From Bosea sp. PAMC 26642 (GTDB lineage: Bacteria; Pseudomonadota; Alphaproteobacteria; Rhizobiales; Beijerinckiaceae), in NCBI RefSeq assembly GCF_001562255.1, contig NZ_CP014301.1, forward strand, positions 310,001 through 374,000: 64,000 nt of DNA. The letters run 5' to 3'. Under the pieces are notes generated by a model, which searched no databases, was not told the origin of the DNA, and was given only the letters and a program-made list of their open reading frames with translations. The translations under genes were made by a program, and so were the position numbers. Of the stretch, positions 43,954 to 52,937 are shown one piece after another; position 1 is the stretch's first letter, and each line of letters begins with the position of its first letter.

Positions 43954-44553
43954 ATGACGATGTCGTTCCCGACCGGACGTCCGCGTCCCGCCCGCCTGTT
44001 CGCCATGCCTTTGCTGTTTGCCGGCGCCGTGCTGCTCGCAGGCTGCAGCGGCCCGACGCCCACGACCTATGATCTTTCGGCCCCGCGCGATTTCGGCCGG
44101 GTCGGTGGCGGCGCGGCGCTCGTCGTGGCCGAACCGACGACCGTCCAGACGCTCGATTCCGACCGCGTGATCGTCAAGGATTCGTCTGGCGCGCTCTCCT
44201 TCGCCGGCGGCGCTCAGTGGGCCGACCGTGTTCCCAAGCTCGTCCAGACCCGTCTGATCCAGACCTTCGAGAACGGCAGCCGGCTCGGCTCGGTGGCAAG
44301 GCCGGGCGAGCGCATCGTGCCGGAGCTGCAGCTCAACACCGATATCCGCGCTTTCAACATCGACACCGCAACCGGTTCCGCGGTCGTCGAGATCACGGCA
44401 AAACTGGTCGGAGACCGCACCGGCCGCGTCCAGCGCGCCCGCCTCTTCACCGCCTGCGTGCCCGCCACGGCCGGCGACGGCGGCGCGGCCGCCCAGGCAC
44501 TCGACAGGGCGCTCTCGCAGGTCCTCGTAGAGATCGTGCGCTGGGTGCGGTGA
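43954..44553 (+). CDS. ABC-type transport auxiliary lipoprotein (PqiC-like)
   Basis: The 199-residue product has a signal with lipobox (LLFAGAVLLAGCSG) and the PqiC/ABC-trans_aux core: TYDLSAPRDFGR, VVAEPTTVQTLDSDRVIVKD, FAGGAQWADRVPKLVQTRLIQTFENG and LNTDIRAFNIDT. Such lipoproteins sit in the outer membrane and contact the MCE protein of lipid transporters. It ends the four-gene Mla-type operon. Confidence 0.9.
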   Translation: MTMSFPTGRPRPARLFAMPLLFAGAVLLAGCSGPTPTTYDLSAPRDFGRVGGGAALVVAEPTTVQTLDSDRVIVKDSSGALSFAGGAQWADRVPKLVQTRLIQTFENGSRLGSVARPGERIVPELQLNTDIRAFNIDTATGSAVVEITAKLVGDRTGRVQRARLFTACVPATAGDGGAAAQALDRALSQVLVEIVRWVR

Positions 44554-44643
44554 AGCCAGCGCCGTCGATCTTGATTTTAGCTCTTGACCTGGAGTGCGCT
44601 CGAACCGGTAACTGTCCTTGCGTCGAAACCGAGAGAGGCCGTC

Positions 44644-45087
44644 ATGAAGATCGGCGAACTCGCCAAGCGCAGCGGATTGAGCGTTTACACAATTCGCTAT
44701 TACGAGCGGATCGGGCTTCTGCCCTATGCCGACCGTGACGACGCAAAGCAGCGCAACTACGATCCGTCGATCCTGGTCTGGATCGAATTCCTGGACCGTC
44801 TGAAGACGACGGGCATGCCGATCAGGGACATGCTTCGTTACGGGAAGCTGCGCGCGCAGGGCGATTCGACGAGTAGCCAGCGCCAAGAACTGCTGGAAGC
44901 GCATCGTGACGTCGTCAGCGCCCGCATCGCCAGTCTCCAGGACAGCCTCTCCGTGCTCGATGCCAAGATCGCCGGTTATGGCGACGCAGAACGGAGACTT
45001 TCAGGCCATGCTTTATCAACACCCACGACCAATCCCGGCATCCCGCTTCGAGCGCGGCCGGCAGGCACTCTCCGAGATCGACGGTAA
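44644..45087 (+). CDS. MerR family transcriptional regulator
   Basis: The N-terminal 70 residues are a MerR winged helix (MKIGELAKRSGLSVYTIRYYERIGLLPYADRDD). A dimerisation coiled coil follows (LLEAHRDVVSARIASLQDSLSVLDAKIAGYGDAE). MerR proteins usually activate an adjacent gene from an elongated-spacer promoter. The last 36 residues (GHALSTPTTNPGIPLRARPAG...) look unlike the family and overlap the next gene in another frame by 80-110 bases, so the true end may be earlier or the gene may be frameshifted. No cysteines suited to metal sensing are present. Confidence 0.87.
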   Translation: MKIGELAKRSGLSVYTIRYYERIGLLPYADRDDAKQRNYDPSILVWIEFLDRLKTTGMPIRDMLRYGKLRAQGDSTSSQRQELLEAHRDVVSARIASLQDSLSVLDAKIAGYGDAERRLSGHALSTPTTNPGIPLRARPAGTLRDRR

Positions 45088-45409
45088 TGGCGGGGAGGCC
45101 GTTGCCGCGGCACTATCCGACATTGCTCCCGACTTTGCCCGCTACCTGATCGAGTTTCCATTCGGCGACATCTATTCGCGCCCAGGTCTCGATTTGAGAG
45201 CGCGCGAGATCGCCACCATCGCCGCATTGGCTGCGCTCGGCAATGCCGCGCCGCAGCTCAAGATCCATATTCAGGCTGGCCTCAATATTGGGCTTAGCCG
45301 CGACGAGATCGTTGAAATTCTCATGCAGATGGCCGTCTACGCCGGATTCCCTGCTGCCCTGAACGGCCTCTTTGCCGCAAAAGAAGTGTTTGCAGGCGAA
45401 ATCGCTTGA
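45008..45409 (+). CDS. Carboxymuconolactone decarboxylase-like protein
   Basis: The domain (SRFERGRQALSEIDGNGGEAVAAALSDIAPDFARYLIEFPFGDIYSRPGLDLRAREIATIAALAALGNAAPQLKIHIQAGLNIG and EIVEILMQMAVYAGFPAALNGLFAAKEVF) is that of the CMD family. It lacks the Cys-x-x-Cys of AhpD-type peroxidases. The start is uncertain: ATG 45008 has GGAGA ten bases upstream, while ATG 44978 is the other option. It overlaps the MerR gene in a different frame and is probably its regulatory target. It is followed by an intrinsic terminator. Confidence 0.85.
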   Translation: MLYQHPRPIPASRFERGRQALSEIDGNGGEAVAAALSDIAPDFARYLIEFPFGDIYSRPGLDLRAREIATIAALAALGNAAPQLKIHIQAGLNIGLSRDEIVEILMQMAVYAGFPAALNGLFAAKEVFAGEIA

Positions 45410-45433
45410 ACGCAGGTGGCGCTTCAAAAAGGG

Positions 45434-45461
45434 AAGGTCGCCCATAAGGGCGACCTTTTTT
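45434..45461 (+). terminator. Intrinsic terminator after the CMD gene
   Basis: AAGGTCGCCC and GGGCGACCTT form a perfect 10-base stem with an ATAA loop, followed by six T residues. It begins 25 bases after the CMD stop and lies between convergent genes. An A-rich run on the left side makes it plausible for the opposite strand too. Confidence 0.9.
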
Positions 45462-45482
45462 CAACCCGACTTTGGATGAGGC

Positions 45483-48400
45483 CTACTCGAACCGCCCGCT
45501 CGCATGGGCCAGCATCGTATAGACCTTGCCGGTCTCCGAGGTCAGGTAGGTCTTGGCCACCATCGAGTCGCGATCGTCCTTGGCCGCTTCGGCGAGCAGG
45601 CGCTCGAACTCGTCGATATAACGGTCGACCGTCTCCTTGAACTCGGCGTCGCGGCGGTATTTGCGCCGGATTTCGTCGAAGGTCTGCTGGCCCTGCAACG
45701 TGTAGAGGCGGCGCGTGAAGACGTTGCGCTCGCCGCGCTTGTAGCGGTCCCACAGCTCGACGGCCGCGTCATGGTCGATCATCCGGGCGATGTCGACCGA
45801 AAGTGAATCGAGCTTCTCGATCGAATGCGCCGTCGGCTTGGGGGTCTCCGCGGCACGCTCGTCGCGCGAGGCGCGGTTCAGCAGGTCCGACAGCCAGCCG
45901 GCCTTCGCCGGGGGCTGCGGCTCGGTCGGTCCGTTGCGGCGCGGCGCTTCGGGGGTCAGGCGGGCGGCCGGAGGGGCAGGCGGCGCGGATGGGCGGAACT
46001 CGACGCGCGGCAGCTCCGTCACCGTCTCGGCCACAGGGCTCCGCTCGGGTTCGGCACGCTCGGGCGTCGCATCGATGGTCGGGCGCAGCAGCGGCGCGGG
46101 CGCGCTCGGCGCCGGTGCCTGCGTCACCGCCGTGACATAGGCCGGGCCGGACTGGATCACTGCGGCCGCGGCTGGCTGGCTGCGGGCCTGGTTCGGCTTG
46201 GAGACGTCCGAACTGCGGCCTGAGCGCGTCACGATCTCGGTCAGCTCGTTCAACGCCTTGATCTGCTCGGAGACGACGCGCCGCATCGCGGCGGTCGATT
46301 CCTGCGTCTCGCGCGGCAGTTCGAGCACGCCGCGCTTCAGCTCGGCGCGTGTCGCCTCCAGCTCCTGCTGGATGTCGGCCGAAACCGCGCGCATGTCCTG
46401 CGCGGCGCTCTGGAAGCGCTCCGTCACCTTGGCGAGTTCGCTGCCGACCTCGCTGGTCACCTGCTCATAGGCCGAGCGTAGCGCATGGGCCGTCCGCTCG
46501 CGCTCCTTGCCGGTGGCGGTGCGGATCAGCTCGAACTGCTGCGACAGCGCGCCCGTCGTCGCCTCGGCCGAGTCGCTGAGGACGCCGCCGATCTGGCGGG
46601 CCCGCGCTTCGGCGGAACTGAGCGATTCGTCGATCATGGCCGCGAAGGAGCGGGTGATCGATTCGACATCGTCGGTTCGGTTGGAGATCAGCCCGTGCAA
46701 CTGCTCGAGCGAGTCCTTGCGCTCCGCCAGCGCCTTGCCGACGCGGGCCTCGACCTGCTCGAGCCGCGAGGCGGCGGCGTGCAAGGCTGCCGTACTGGCT
46801 TGCGTCGTTTCGCCGAGCGAGGTGCCCTGAGTATCGAGCTGCGTCGCCAGCTCGACGGTCTGGCGCAGCGTGCCCTCGGAGAACGCCTTCAACTGCTCGA
46901 TCTGGCCGACGACCTGCAGCGAGGCCTTGCTCGCTTCGGCCATGACGGTCGACAGCACGGTCTGCAATTCGCCGACCCGCGTCGAGAGCCCGCCCTCGAT
47001 CGCGACGAGGTTCTTGTTCGCGCCGGTCACGATCTGCTGCATCAGCTGGTTGGCCTCGCCGAGGCGCCCGAGCATGCCGCCCAGCTCGCCGCGAAGCTTC
47101 TCGTTGGTGTCGACCAGCGCATCGACCGACTGGCGCGTTCCCGCTTCCAGCGTCTGGCGCAAGCCATTCGACGAGCTGTCGAGCGCGGTGGTGATCTGCC
47201 CGCCGCTTTCGCGCAGGCCCTCGATGATCGAAGATCCGCGGCTTTCGATGGCACGCACGACCGTCTCGCCGACGGTAGCGACCTCGTTGGCGATGGCCTC
47301 GCCGCGCTGACCGAGTGCGGCGACCATGCTGCCGCCCTTGTCGTCGAAGAGGGCCTGCAATTCGGCGGTGCGGGCACTGAGCGTGGCGGCGATGGCCTGT
47401 CCGCGTTGGCCGAGAGCAGCGACGATGCCGTTGCCCTTCTCGTCGAAGAGCGCGCGCAGTTCCTCGGTGCGAACGCCGAGTGCGGCGGCGATCGTCTCGC
47501 CGCTCTGCCCCAGGGCCGTGACGACGCCGCTCCCCTGCGCGTCGAAGAGCGCCCGCAACTCCTCCGTCCGGACACCGAGCGCAGCGGCGATCGCGTCTCC
47601 GCGCTGGCCGAGCGCGGCCACCATGCTGCCGCCCTTTTCGTCGAAGAGAGCGCGCAATTCGGCGGTGCGCGTGCCGAGCGCCAGCGCGATCGCTTCCGAG
47701 CGGTTCTCCAGCGAATCCGCGATCTCCTGGCCGCGCAGGTCGAGCGTGCCCGACACGGTGTCGAGCCGGTTGACGACGCGCTCCTCGAAGCGCGCGACGC
47801 TCTGGTCGAGCGTGTCGGCGATCTGGAGCGCCCGCCCGCCCAGCGTGGTGTTGATCGCGTCTGCCTTGTCGGACAGCGTGCGCGTCAACGCCTCGCTCTT
47901 GGAGGTCACGACCTCGCCGATCTCGTCGGCCTTGGCCGCGAGCGCGCGGGTGACCTCGCGACCGCCTTCGGCCAGAACGCGGGCGATATCGACCGTGCGC
48001 TCGACCAGCGCTTCGTTGAGCGCCGTGGCACGCGATCCAAGGTTGCCGTCGATGCGGTCGATCAGCCCATCCAGCGAATTGGCGATCTCGGCGCTCTTGG
48101 CGCCGGAGCGCTCCTCGAAGATCTTGATCTGGCTTTCCATCGCGGCAGCGGCTTCCGCCGTGCGCGACCTGAGGATCTCGACGGCCTCGTTCGAGCGGGC
48201 CCCGACATTGTCGGCGAGCGCCTTGCCTTCCTCGCCGAAGAGTCGCTCGACCTGCGCAAGGCGGGTGGTGACGGTGTCGGCGAAGTGATGCGCGTCGGCC
48301 GAGAGGCGCGAGACCAGCGTGCCGCCCTGGTTGACCAGGATGTCCTCGAAAGCCGCGAGACGCAGCCCGAGATTGGTCTCGATTTCCCGGCCCTGGGTAT

Positions 48401-51275
48401 CGAACAGCGCGTTCAGCGCGTCATGGCGGCTGGCCAGGCTCTCGCTCAGCGCCTGCGCGCGGGTCTCGACCGAGCGCAGCATCGACTCGGCGTTGGCAGC
48501 CAGCGCCTCGTTGACGCGGCCGCCCTGCTGCGTCAGGGCAAGCACGATTTCCTTGCCGGTGCCGGCCAGGTTGATGCGGGCGTCCTCGGCATGGATGGTG
48601 AAGGTGTCGCGCAGCTCCTGCGTCGCCTCGGCGACGCGGTCGGCGACATGCCGGCCGTCGACATTGATCGTTTCGGTGAGGATGCGGGTGGCGTCCGTCA
48701 TCCGACGCGCCAGATCCTCGCTCTGCTCTCCGAGCAGGGTGTGGACGTCGCGGCCGGTGGCGACGAGATCGCGGACCATGGTCTCGCGCTGCTCGCCGAG
48801 CAGTATCTGGACGTCGCGCCCGGTGCTGACGAGGTCACGGACCATGATCTCGCGCTGGCCGCCGAGCAGGGCGTGCACGTCGCGCCCGGTTCCGGAAAGG
48901 TCACGGACCAGGGTCTCGCGCTGCTCGCCCAGCAGTGCGCCGACCTGTTCGCCGGTTTCGCCGAGCCTTGTGATGAAGCCGCTATGCTGCTGTTCGAGCG
49001 TGCTGCGCGCGGTATCGACCGCGGTCGCCACCTGGGCGGCCAGCGCATCTCCCTGCGCGGCGATCTTGCCCTGGACAGCCTCGCCGGTCTCGGAGAGCTG
49101 CGCGATCAATGCGCCGCTGCGTTCCGCCAGCAGGCCATGCACCGAGCGGCCGACATCCGACACGCGGCTCACCAGCGCCTGACTTTGGCCGGTGAGCAGG
49201 TCCTGCATCTCGAGCCCGGCCTGCGAGACCTTCACCGTCATCGCACCGGTCTGCTCCTCCAGCAGGCCGGCGACCTTGGTGCCGGTCTCCGAAAGGCTGG
49301 TGACAAGGGCATCGCGCTGCGCGCCGATCAGCCCCTCGACATCCGTGCTTGCCGCCCGCAGGCGCTCGACCAGCTGCTCGCCCTGCTTGCCGACCGCGCC
49401 TTCGACATCCTGTCCGGCTCCGGCAATCCGTGAAACCAGCTTCTCGGCCTGCTGGTCGAGCAGGACATGCACGGTTTCGCCGGTCTCGGAGAGGCGGGTC
49501 ACAAGATTGCTCGCCTGCTCGGAAAACAGCCCATGGACCGTCGCACCGACATCGGTGATGCGCGTCGTCAGGTCCTCGCCATGGCGCTGCACCGTCTCGC
49601 CCAGCGTTCTGCTGGCCTCGTCGAACCGCAGCACGATCGAATCGCCGCGCTCGCGCAACACATCCTCGACGCTGCGCGTCGTCTCGCTCAGGCGCGCGAC
49701 GAGCGTCTCGCCCTGGCTTCCGATCTGCGTGTTCACGCTGTTGCCGACTTCGAGCAGGCGCGAGGCGATCAACTCGTTCTGGCGGTTCAGCAGGCCGCTG
49801 ACGCCGCGCCCGACCTCGGTGAGCCGTGTAGTGACGCTCTCGCCTTCCTCCGCCAGGGCGCCGCGCAAGGTCTCGCCTGTCTCGGCGAGGCGAATGCGCA
49901 GGGCCTCACTCTGGCCTTCGATCAGCTCGACCATGGCGCGGCTGCTGGTCTCGAAGCGCTCGGACACGGTCGCGCCGCGGGCGGAAATTTCCTGTGCCAG
50001 GCTTTCGCCCGTCAGCCTCAGGGTCTCGTTGACCGTCTCGACGCGCGCCGTCAGCGTGTCGGCGACCTGGGTGCCGGTCTCGCTGATCGCGCGCGTGACG
50101 TCGCGGGCTCCGGTCGTCAGGCCCTCGGTCAGCACGGCGCCCGTGCGCTCCAGCGAGGCCGAGATTTCCCTGGCGCGGCCGTCGAGCAGCGCCGACAAAT
50201 TGTCGCTCGCACCAGATAGCCGCTCGCTGACGTCGCCCGAGGTGCTCTGCAAGCGCTCGACCAGATCGTTGCCGCGGCCGCTGATCTCGTCGATCATGCG
50301 CTCGCCGGCCCGTCCCAAAGCGAGCGTGATCTGGTCGCCCTTTTCACCGAGCGACCCGGTTACCCGGTCGCCGGCCTGCGAGACCGCATCGGCGATCGTC
50401 CGGCTGGCGTTTTCGAGATCCTTGGACAGGTTCTCATGCGCGCCGCTGATCGCGAACTTCACACGCTCGGCATTGCCGACGACAGCCTCGCGCTGCGTCA
50501 CCAGTTCGTCGATCAGCGAACGCAGGCGGATTTCATTGTCGGCATAGGCGCGCTCCAGCGTCGCGATCTCGCCACGCACGATGGTCTCCAGCTCGCCCGC
50601 GCGGGCCACCGCGCGCTCGATGCCGTCGCCCATCGCCGCGACCTCGCGGCGGATGGTCTGGCTCAGCGAGAGAACCGAATCGGTGCCGACCACCTCCGGC
50701 TCCGCCAGCCGCAGCGCGACCTCCGTCATCGCACGGGCGACAAGTCGCATCTCCTGCGTACGGCGATAGAGCGCCGCCAGAACGAAGAAGAACACCACCG
50801 GTGCCCCGACCGCGATCGCGAGCAGCGCCCATTCGCCGAGTCCAAAGCCTGCCAGACCTTGCGGCATACCGCCTGAGAACGAGCCGAAGCGGCCCACGAC
50901 GGCGAAGGCGGCGCCTGCGAGCCAGGCGACCGATGCGAACGCCGCGAGCCAGTAGGGTTTGGCAGAAGGTCGCGCCGAGAAGGCCTGGACCAAAGAGCTG
51001 GAATCGCGGCGGTCGTCATTGGCGACACGGCTCTTGTCGGGAGCGATGGCAGGACGCGGCTTTGGCTGCGGCGCGGCGACCGTCTCCTGCGCCATCACCG
51101 GCTCGACCCGCGGCAGGTCGAATTTAAGGTCGGTGTCGGACGTCGAAGGCAGTTTCGGCTCGTCGGCGAGCGTGATCTCGTCGGGGCTCTTGCCCGGCTG
51201 ATCCAGCCGCAAGGCTTCCTCGATCGCGGACATGGCCGCCTCGGTCGGATCCTGGAGCCTGCTTTGCCGTGTCAT
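45483..51275 (-). CDS. Giant coiled-coil membrane protein, growth pole ring (GPR)-like
   Basis: The 1930-residue product has an N-terminal disordered region (1-105) and two membrane helices at about 108-130 and 149-170. About 1500 residues of uninterrupted amphipathic helix follow, then a Pro/Ala-rich linker. The C-terminal domain is conserved (SVDIARMIDHDAAVELWDRYKRGERNVFTRRLYTLQGQQTFDEI ... TYLTSETGKVYTMLAHASGR). The helix is built of apolipoprotein-like units: thirteen 22-residue repeats at about 576-861 (type VHALLGGQREIMVRDLVSTGRD) and about four 33-residue repeats near 1203-1330 (type LRALFDEKGGSMVAALGQRG). This architecture matches GPR of Agrobacterium tumefaciens (Atu1348), which forms a ring at the growth pole and is needed for rod shape. 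The homology is inferred by layout, not alignment. Confidence 0.8.
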   Translation of the reverse strand: MTRQSRLQDPTEAAMSAIEEALRLDQPGKSPDEITLADEPKLPSTSDTDLKFDLPRVEPVMAQETVAAPQPKPRPAIAPDKSRVANDDRRDSSSLVQAFSARPSAKPYWLAAFASVAWLAGAAFAVVGRFGSFSGGMPQGLAGFGLGEWALLAIAVGAPVVFFFVLAALYRRTQEMRLVARAMTEVALRLAEPEVVGTDSVLSLSQTIRREVAAMGDGIERAVARAGELETIVRGEIATLERAYADNEIRLRSLIDELVTQREAVVGNAERVKFAISGAHENLSKDLENASRTIADAVSQAGDRVTGSLGEKGDQITLALGRAGERMIDEISGRGNDLVERLQSTSGDVSERLSGASDNLSALLDGRAREISASLERTGAVLTEGLTTGARDVTRAISETGTQVADTLTARVETVNETLRLTGESLAQEISARGATVSERFETSSRAMVELIEGQSEALRIRLAETGETLRGALAEEGESVTTRLTEVGRGVSGLLNRQNELIASRLLEVGNSVNTQIGSQGETLVARLSETTRSVEDVLRERGDSIVLRFDEASRTLGETVQRHGEDLTTRITDVGATVHGLFSEQASNLVTRLSETGETVHVLLDQQAEKLVSRIAGAGQDVEGAVGKQGEQLVERLRAASTDVEGLIGAQRDALVTSLSETGTKVAGLLEEQTGAMTVKVSQAGLEMQDLLTGQSQALVSRVSDVGRSVHGLLAERSGALIAQLSETGEAVQGKIAAQGDALAAQVATAVDTARSTLEQQHSGFITRLGETGEQVGALLGEQRETLVRDLSGTGRDVHALLGGQREIMVRDLVSTGRDVQILLGEQRETMVRDLVATGRDVHTLLGEQSEDLARRMTDATRILTETINVDGRHVADRVAEATQELRDTFTIHAEDARINLAGTGKEIVLALTQQGGRVNEALAANAESMLRSVETRAQALSESLASRHDALNALFDTQGREIETNLGLRLAAFEDILVNQGGTLVSRLSADAHHFADTVTTRLAQVERLFGEEGKALADNVGARSNEAVEILRSRTAEAAAAMESQIKIFEERSGAKSAEIANSLDGLIDRIDGNLGSRATALNEALVERTVDIARVLAEGGREVTRALAAKADEIGEVVTSKSEALTRTLSDKADAINTTLGGRALQIADTLDQSVARFEERVVNRLDTVSGTLDLRGQEIADSLENRSEAIALALGTRTAELRALFDEKGGSMVAALGQRGDAIAAALGVRTEELRALFDAQGSGVVTALGQSGETIAAALGVRTEELRALFDEKGNGIVAALGQRGQAIAATLSARTAELQALFDDKGGSMVAALGQRGEAIANEVATVGETVVRAIESRGSSIIEGLRESGGQITTALDSSSNGLRQTLEAGTRQSVDALVDTNEKLRGELGGMLGRLGEANQLMQQIVTGANKNLVAIEGGLSTRVGELQTVLSTVMAEASKASLQVVGQIEQLKAFSEGTLRQTVELATQLDTQGTSLGETTQASTAALHAAASRLEQVEARVGKALAERKDSLEQLHGLISNRTDDVESITRSFAAMIDESLSSAEARARQIGGVLSDSAEATTGALSQQFELIRTATGKERERTAHALRSAYEQVTSEVGSELAKVTERFQSAAQDMRAVSADIQQELEATRAELKRGVLELPRETQESTAAMRRVVSEQIKALNELTEIVTRSGRSSDVSKPNQARSQPAAAAVIQSGPAYVTAVTQAPAPSAPAPLLRPTIDATPERAEPERSPVAETVTELPRVEFRPSAPPAPPAARLTPEAPRRNGPTEPQPPAKAGWLSDLLNRASRDERAAETPKPTAHSIEKLDSLSVDIARMIDHDAAVELWDRYKRGERNVFTRRLYTLQGQQTFDEIRRKYRRDAEFKETVDRYIDEFERLLAEAAKDDRDSMVAKTYLTSETGKVYTMLAHASGRFE
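47290..47665 (-). repeat. Coding 99-base repeat array in the GPR-like gene
   Basis: About four units of 33 codons follow the pattern LRALFDEKGGSMVAALGQRG plus DAIAAALGVRTEE, with little divergence between them. The period is three times 11 residues. It is separate from the 66-base array upstream in the same gene. Confidence 0.75.
48690..49548 (-). repeat. Coding 66-base repeat array in the GPR-like gene
   Basis: Thirteen consecutive units of 22 codons align without gaps; each has a core of the form (V/L)xxLLxEQxxxLVxxLxxTGxx. The most alike units (LLGEQRETLVRDLSGTGRD, LLGGQREIMVRDLVSTGRD, LLGEQRETMVRDLVATGRD) lie near 48740-48930 and are recent duplicates by appearance. The period is a multiple of 11, as in hendecad coiled coils. 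Confidence 0.8.
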
Positions 51276-51546
51276 GATCGCCGCCTCACCACGCTACTGT
51301 CGACAGACGCAACAACAATGCCGTGCCTTATGCCGCCGGTCGGGCCGCCTCTGACCCGGACATGACGAGGACACTGCGCCCATCATTTACTGATTGGAAG
51401 GGTAGTGGACCCCACGGATGATGGGAACCCGTTTGCCTGCATGATTCACAAACGTCGTTAACGCCTCATTCACCATGATCGCGCTTCTTAAGCGGTCAGA
51501 GTGCTGGCGCAAGGTTCGGCCCAGCCATCACTGCTACGAGCGTCCA

Positions 51547-51885
51547 ATGCCCCAGACAGCCATCGATCTCGTCCATCTCGCCCGCCAGACCGGCGGCGAT
51601 CACGCTCTGGAGCGGGAGCTTCTGGCTCTTTTCGCCCAGCAATGCGTGCGGCATTTGCGCACGATCCACGCCGGCGCGGACGCCAAGGCGAAAATGGACG
51701 CCGCCCATACGTTGAAAGGCGCCGCCCAGGCGATCGGGGCCTGGCAGGTCGCCGACGCTGCCGACGCGATCGAGCGGCATCTCGCCGAGCCCGATCCGCG
51801 CCGCGTCGAGACCGCGATGGATTCGCTTGCACTGGCGGCGGCCGAGGCGCGCGCCGCGATCTCGCGCTTCGACAGCGCTGCGTGA
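51547..51885 (+). CDS. Hpt domain-containing protein
   Basis: The 112-residue protein is a histidine phosphotransfer domain with the phospho-acceptor His54 in [24 protein letters not shown]. Such domains relay phosphate between response regulators. No kinase or receiver domain is adjacent, so it acts with partners elsewhere. It is divergent from the GPR-like gene, separated by 271 bases. ATG 51547 is preferred; an upstream ATG at 51475 is possible but adds 24 non-conserved residues. Confidence 0.87.
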   Translation: MPQTAIDLVHLARQTGGDHALERELLALFAQQCVRHLRTIHAGADAKAKMDAAHTLKGAAQAIGAWQVADAADAIERHLAEPDPRRVETAMDSLALAAAEARAAISRFDSAA

Positions 51886-51959
51886 GGGCGAAAAGCGCTT
51901 TCCCCCTGGCCTGGAAATCATCTAAACGGAGCGCGTCTCAAGGCCGGCCGGAGTTCACG

Positions 51960-52280
51960 ATGCCCCAGATCACCTTCATCGACGCGCAGGGCACGAGCCG
52001 AACCGTCGAGGGCGAGACCGGCTCCACGGTCATGGAAGTCGCCGTGCGCAACGCCGTCCCGGGCATCGAGGCCGAATGCGGCGGCGCCTGCGCCTGCGCC
52101 ACTTGCCATGTCTATGTCGATGACACCTGGGCCGCCAAAACCGGTGCCGCCGAGTCGATGGAGGAGGACATGCTCGATTTCGCCTTCGACGTCCGCCCGA
52201 CCTCGCGCCTCTCTTGCCAGATCCGGGTGCGCGACGAACTCGATGGGCTGATCGTCAGGACGCCCGCGCGCCAGGGCTGA
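51960..52280 (+). CDS. 2Fe-2S ferredoxin (adrenodoxin type)
   Basis: The 106-residue protein carries the C-x5-C-x2-C cluster motif at Cys40, Cys46 and Cys49 ([15 protein letters not shown]) with the fourth ligand Cys86 (RLSCQIRV). The acidic patch [20 protein letters not shown] is typical of vertebrate-type ferredoxins that serve P450s or Fe-S assembly. It lies 74 bases after the Hpt gene, likely in its own unit. No redox partner is adjacent. Confidence 0.94.
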   Translation: MPQITFIDAQGTSRTVEGETGSTVMEVAVRNAVPGIEAECGGACACATCHVYVDDTWAAKTGAAESMEEDMLDFAFDVRPTSRLSCQIRVRDELDGLIVRTPARQG

Positions 52281-52509
52281 CGCCGCCTTCTGCAGCCAGC
52301 CCCGCCGCGCGACAGCACCATCCCTCCCGCGGCCCATCGCGGGTCGCCGTTGCCGCAGGCAGGTGAGCGAAACCCTCACACGTCTCTGGCCGACGGGAGC
52401 TGCCTCAATTCAGGCGCGCCTTAGGCGCTAATTTCGTCGGGCTTGCGCTGATCGATGGCATGTGCCGCGGGATCGGGCGAAGATCGATCGACTGCACCGG
52501 GAGGATGCC

Positions 52510-52932
52510 ATGTACAAATCGATTCTGATCCCCGTCGATCTCGCCGAAGCCGATCTGGCCAAACCCGCGATCGATGCGGCGGTGGGCCTGGCCGACATCT
52601 CCGGCGGTTCGATCCGGCTGGCTTATGTCCGCTCGCTGGTGCCGGTCACCTATATGGAGTTCGTGCCGGCCGGTTTCGATTCCGAGCAGCAGGACGACGC
52701 CGAGGCCAAGCTCGCCGCCATCGCAGCCAAAATTCCGCTGCCCGAGGAGCGGGTCTCGGCAAAAGTGCTGATCGGCTCCGTCCATGGCGAGATTCTCGCC
52801 GAGGCCGACGCGCATGGCGCCGACCTGATCGTGATCGGCTCGCACGAGCCCGGGATGCTCGCCTATGTGATCGGCTCGAACGCCTCGGCTATCGTGCGGC
52901 GGGCGAAATGCTCGGTGCTGGTGGTGCGGTAG
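52510..52932 (+). CDS. Universal stress protein, UspA family
   Basis: A 140-residue single Usp domain: MYKSILIPVDLAEADLAKPAIDAAVGLA at the N-terminus and the ATP-binding loop GADLIVIGSHEPGMLAYVIGSNASAIVRRAKCSVLVVR at the C-terminus (G-2x-G-9x-G-S/N-like). The start has GGGAGG five bases upstream. Usp proteins respond to starvation or membrane stress; a specific role cannot be assigned. Confidence 0.93.
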   Translation: MYKSILIPVDLAEADLAKPAIDAAVGLADISGGSIRLAYVRSLVPVTYMEFVPAGFDSEQQDDAEAKLAAIAAKIPLPEERVSAKVLIGSVHGEILAEADAHGADLIVIGSHEPGMLAYVIGSNASAIVRRAKCSVLVVR

Positions 52933-52937
52933 GCCGT

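Noticed and set aside
46485..49433. Open frame of 982 codons on the plus strand opposite the GPR-like gene
   Set aside because: It is the antisense reading of the repetitive GC-rich coding sequence, has low-complexity Arg/Leu/Asp-rich content and no family motif.
48690..49548. Regular 66-base repeats considered as a CRISPR-like or satellite array
   Set aside because: They maintain a continuous reading frame with 22-residue periodicity inside the GPR-like gene, so they are protein repeats.
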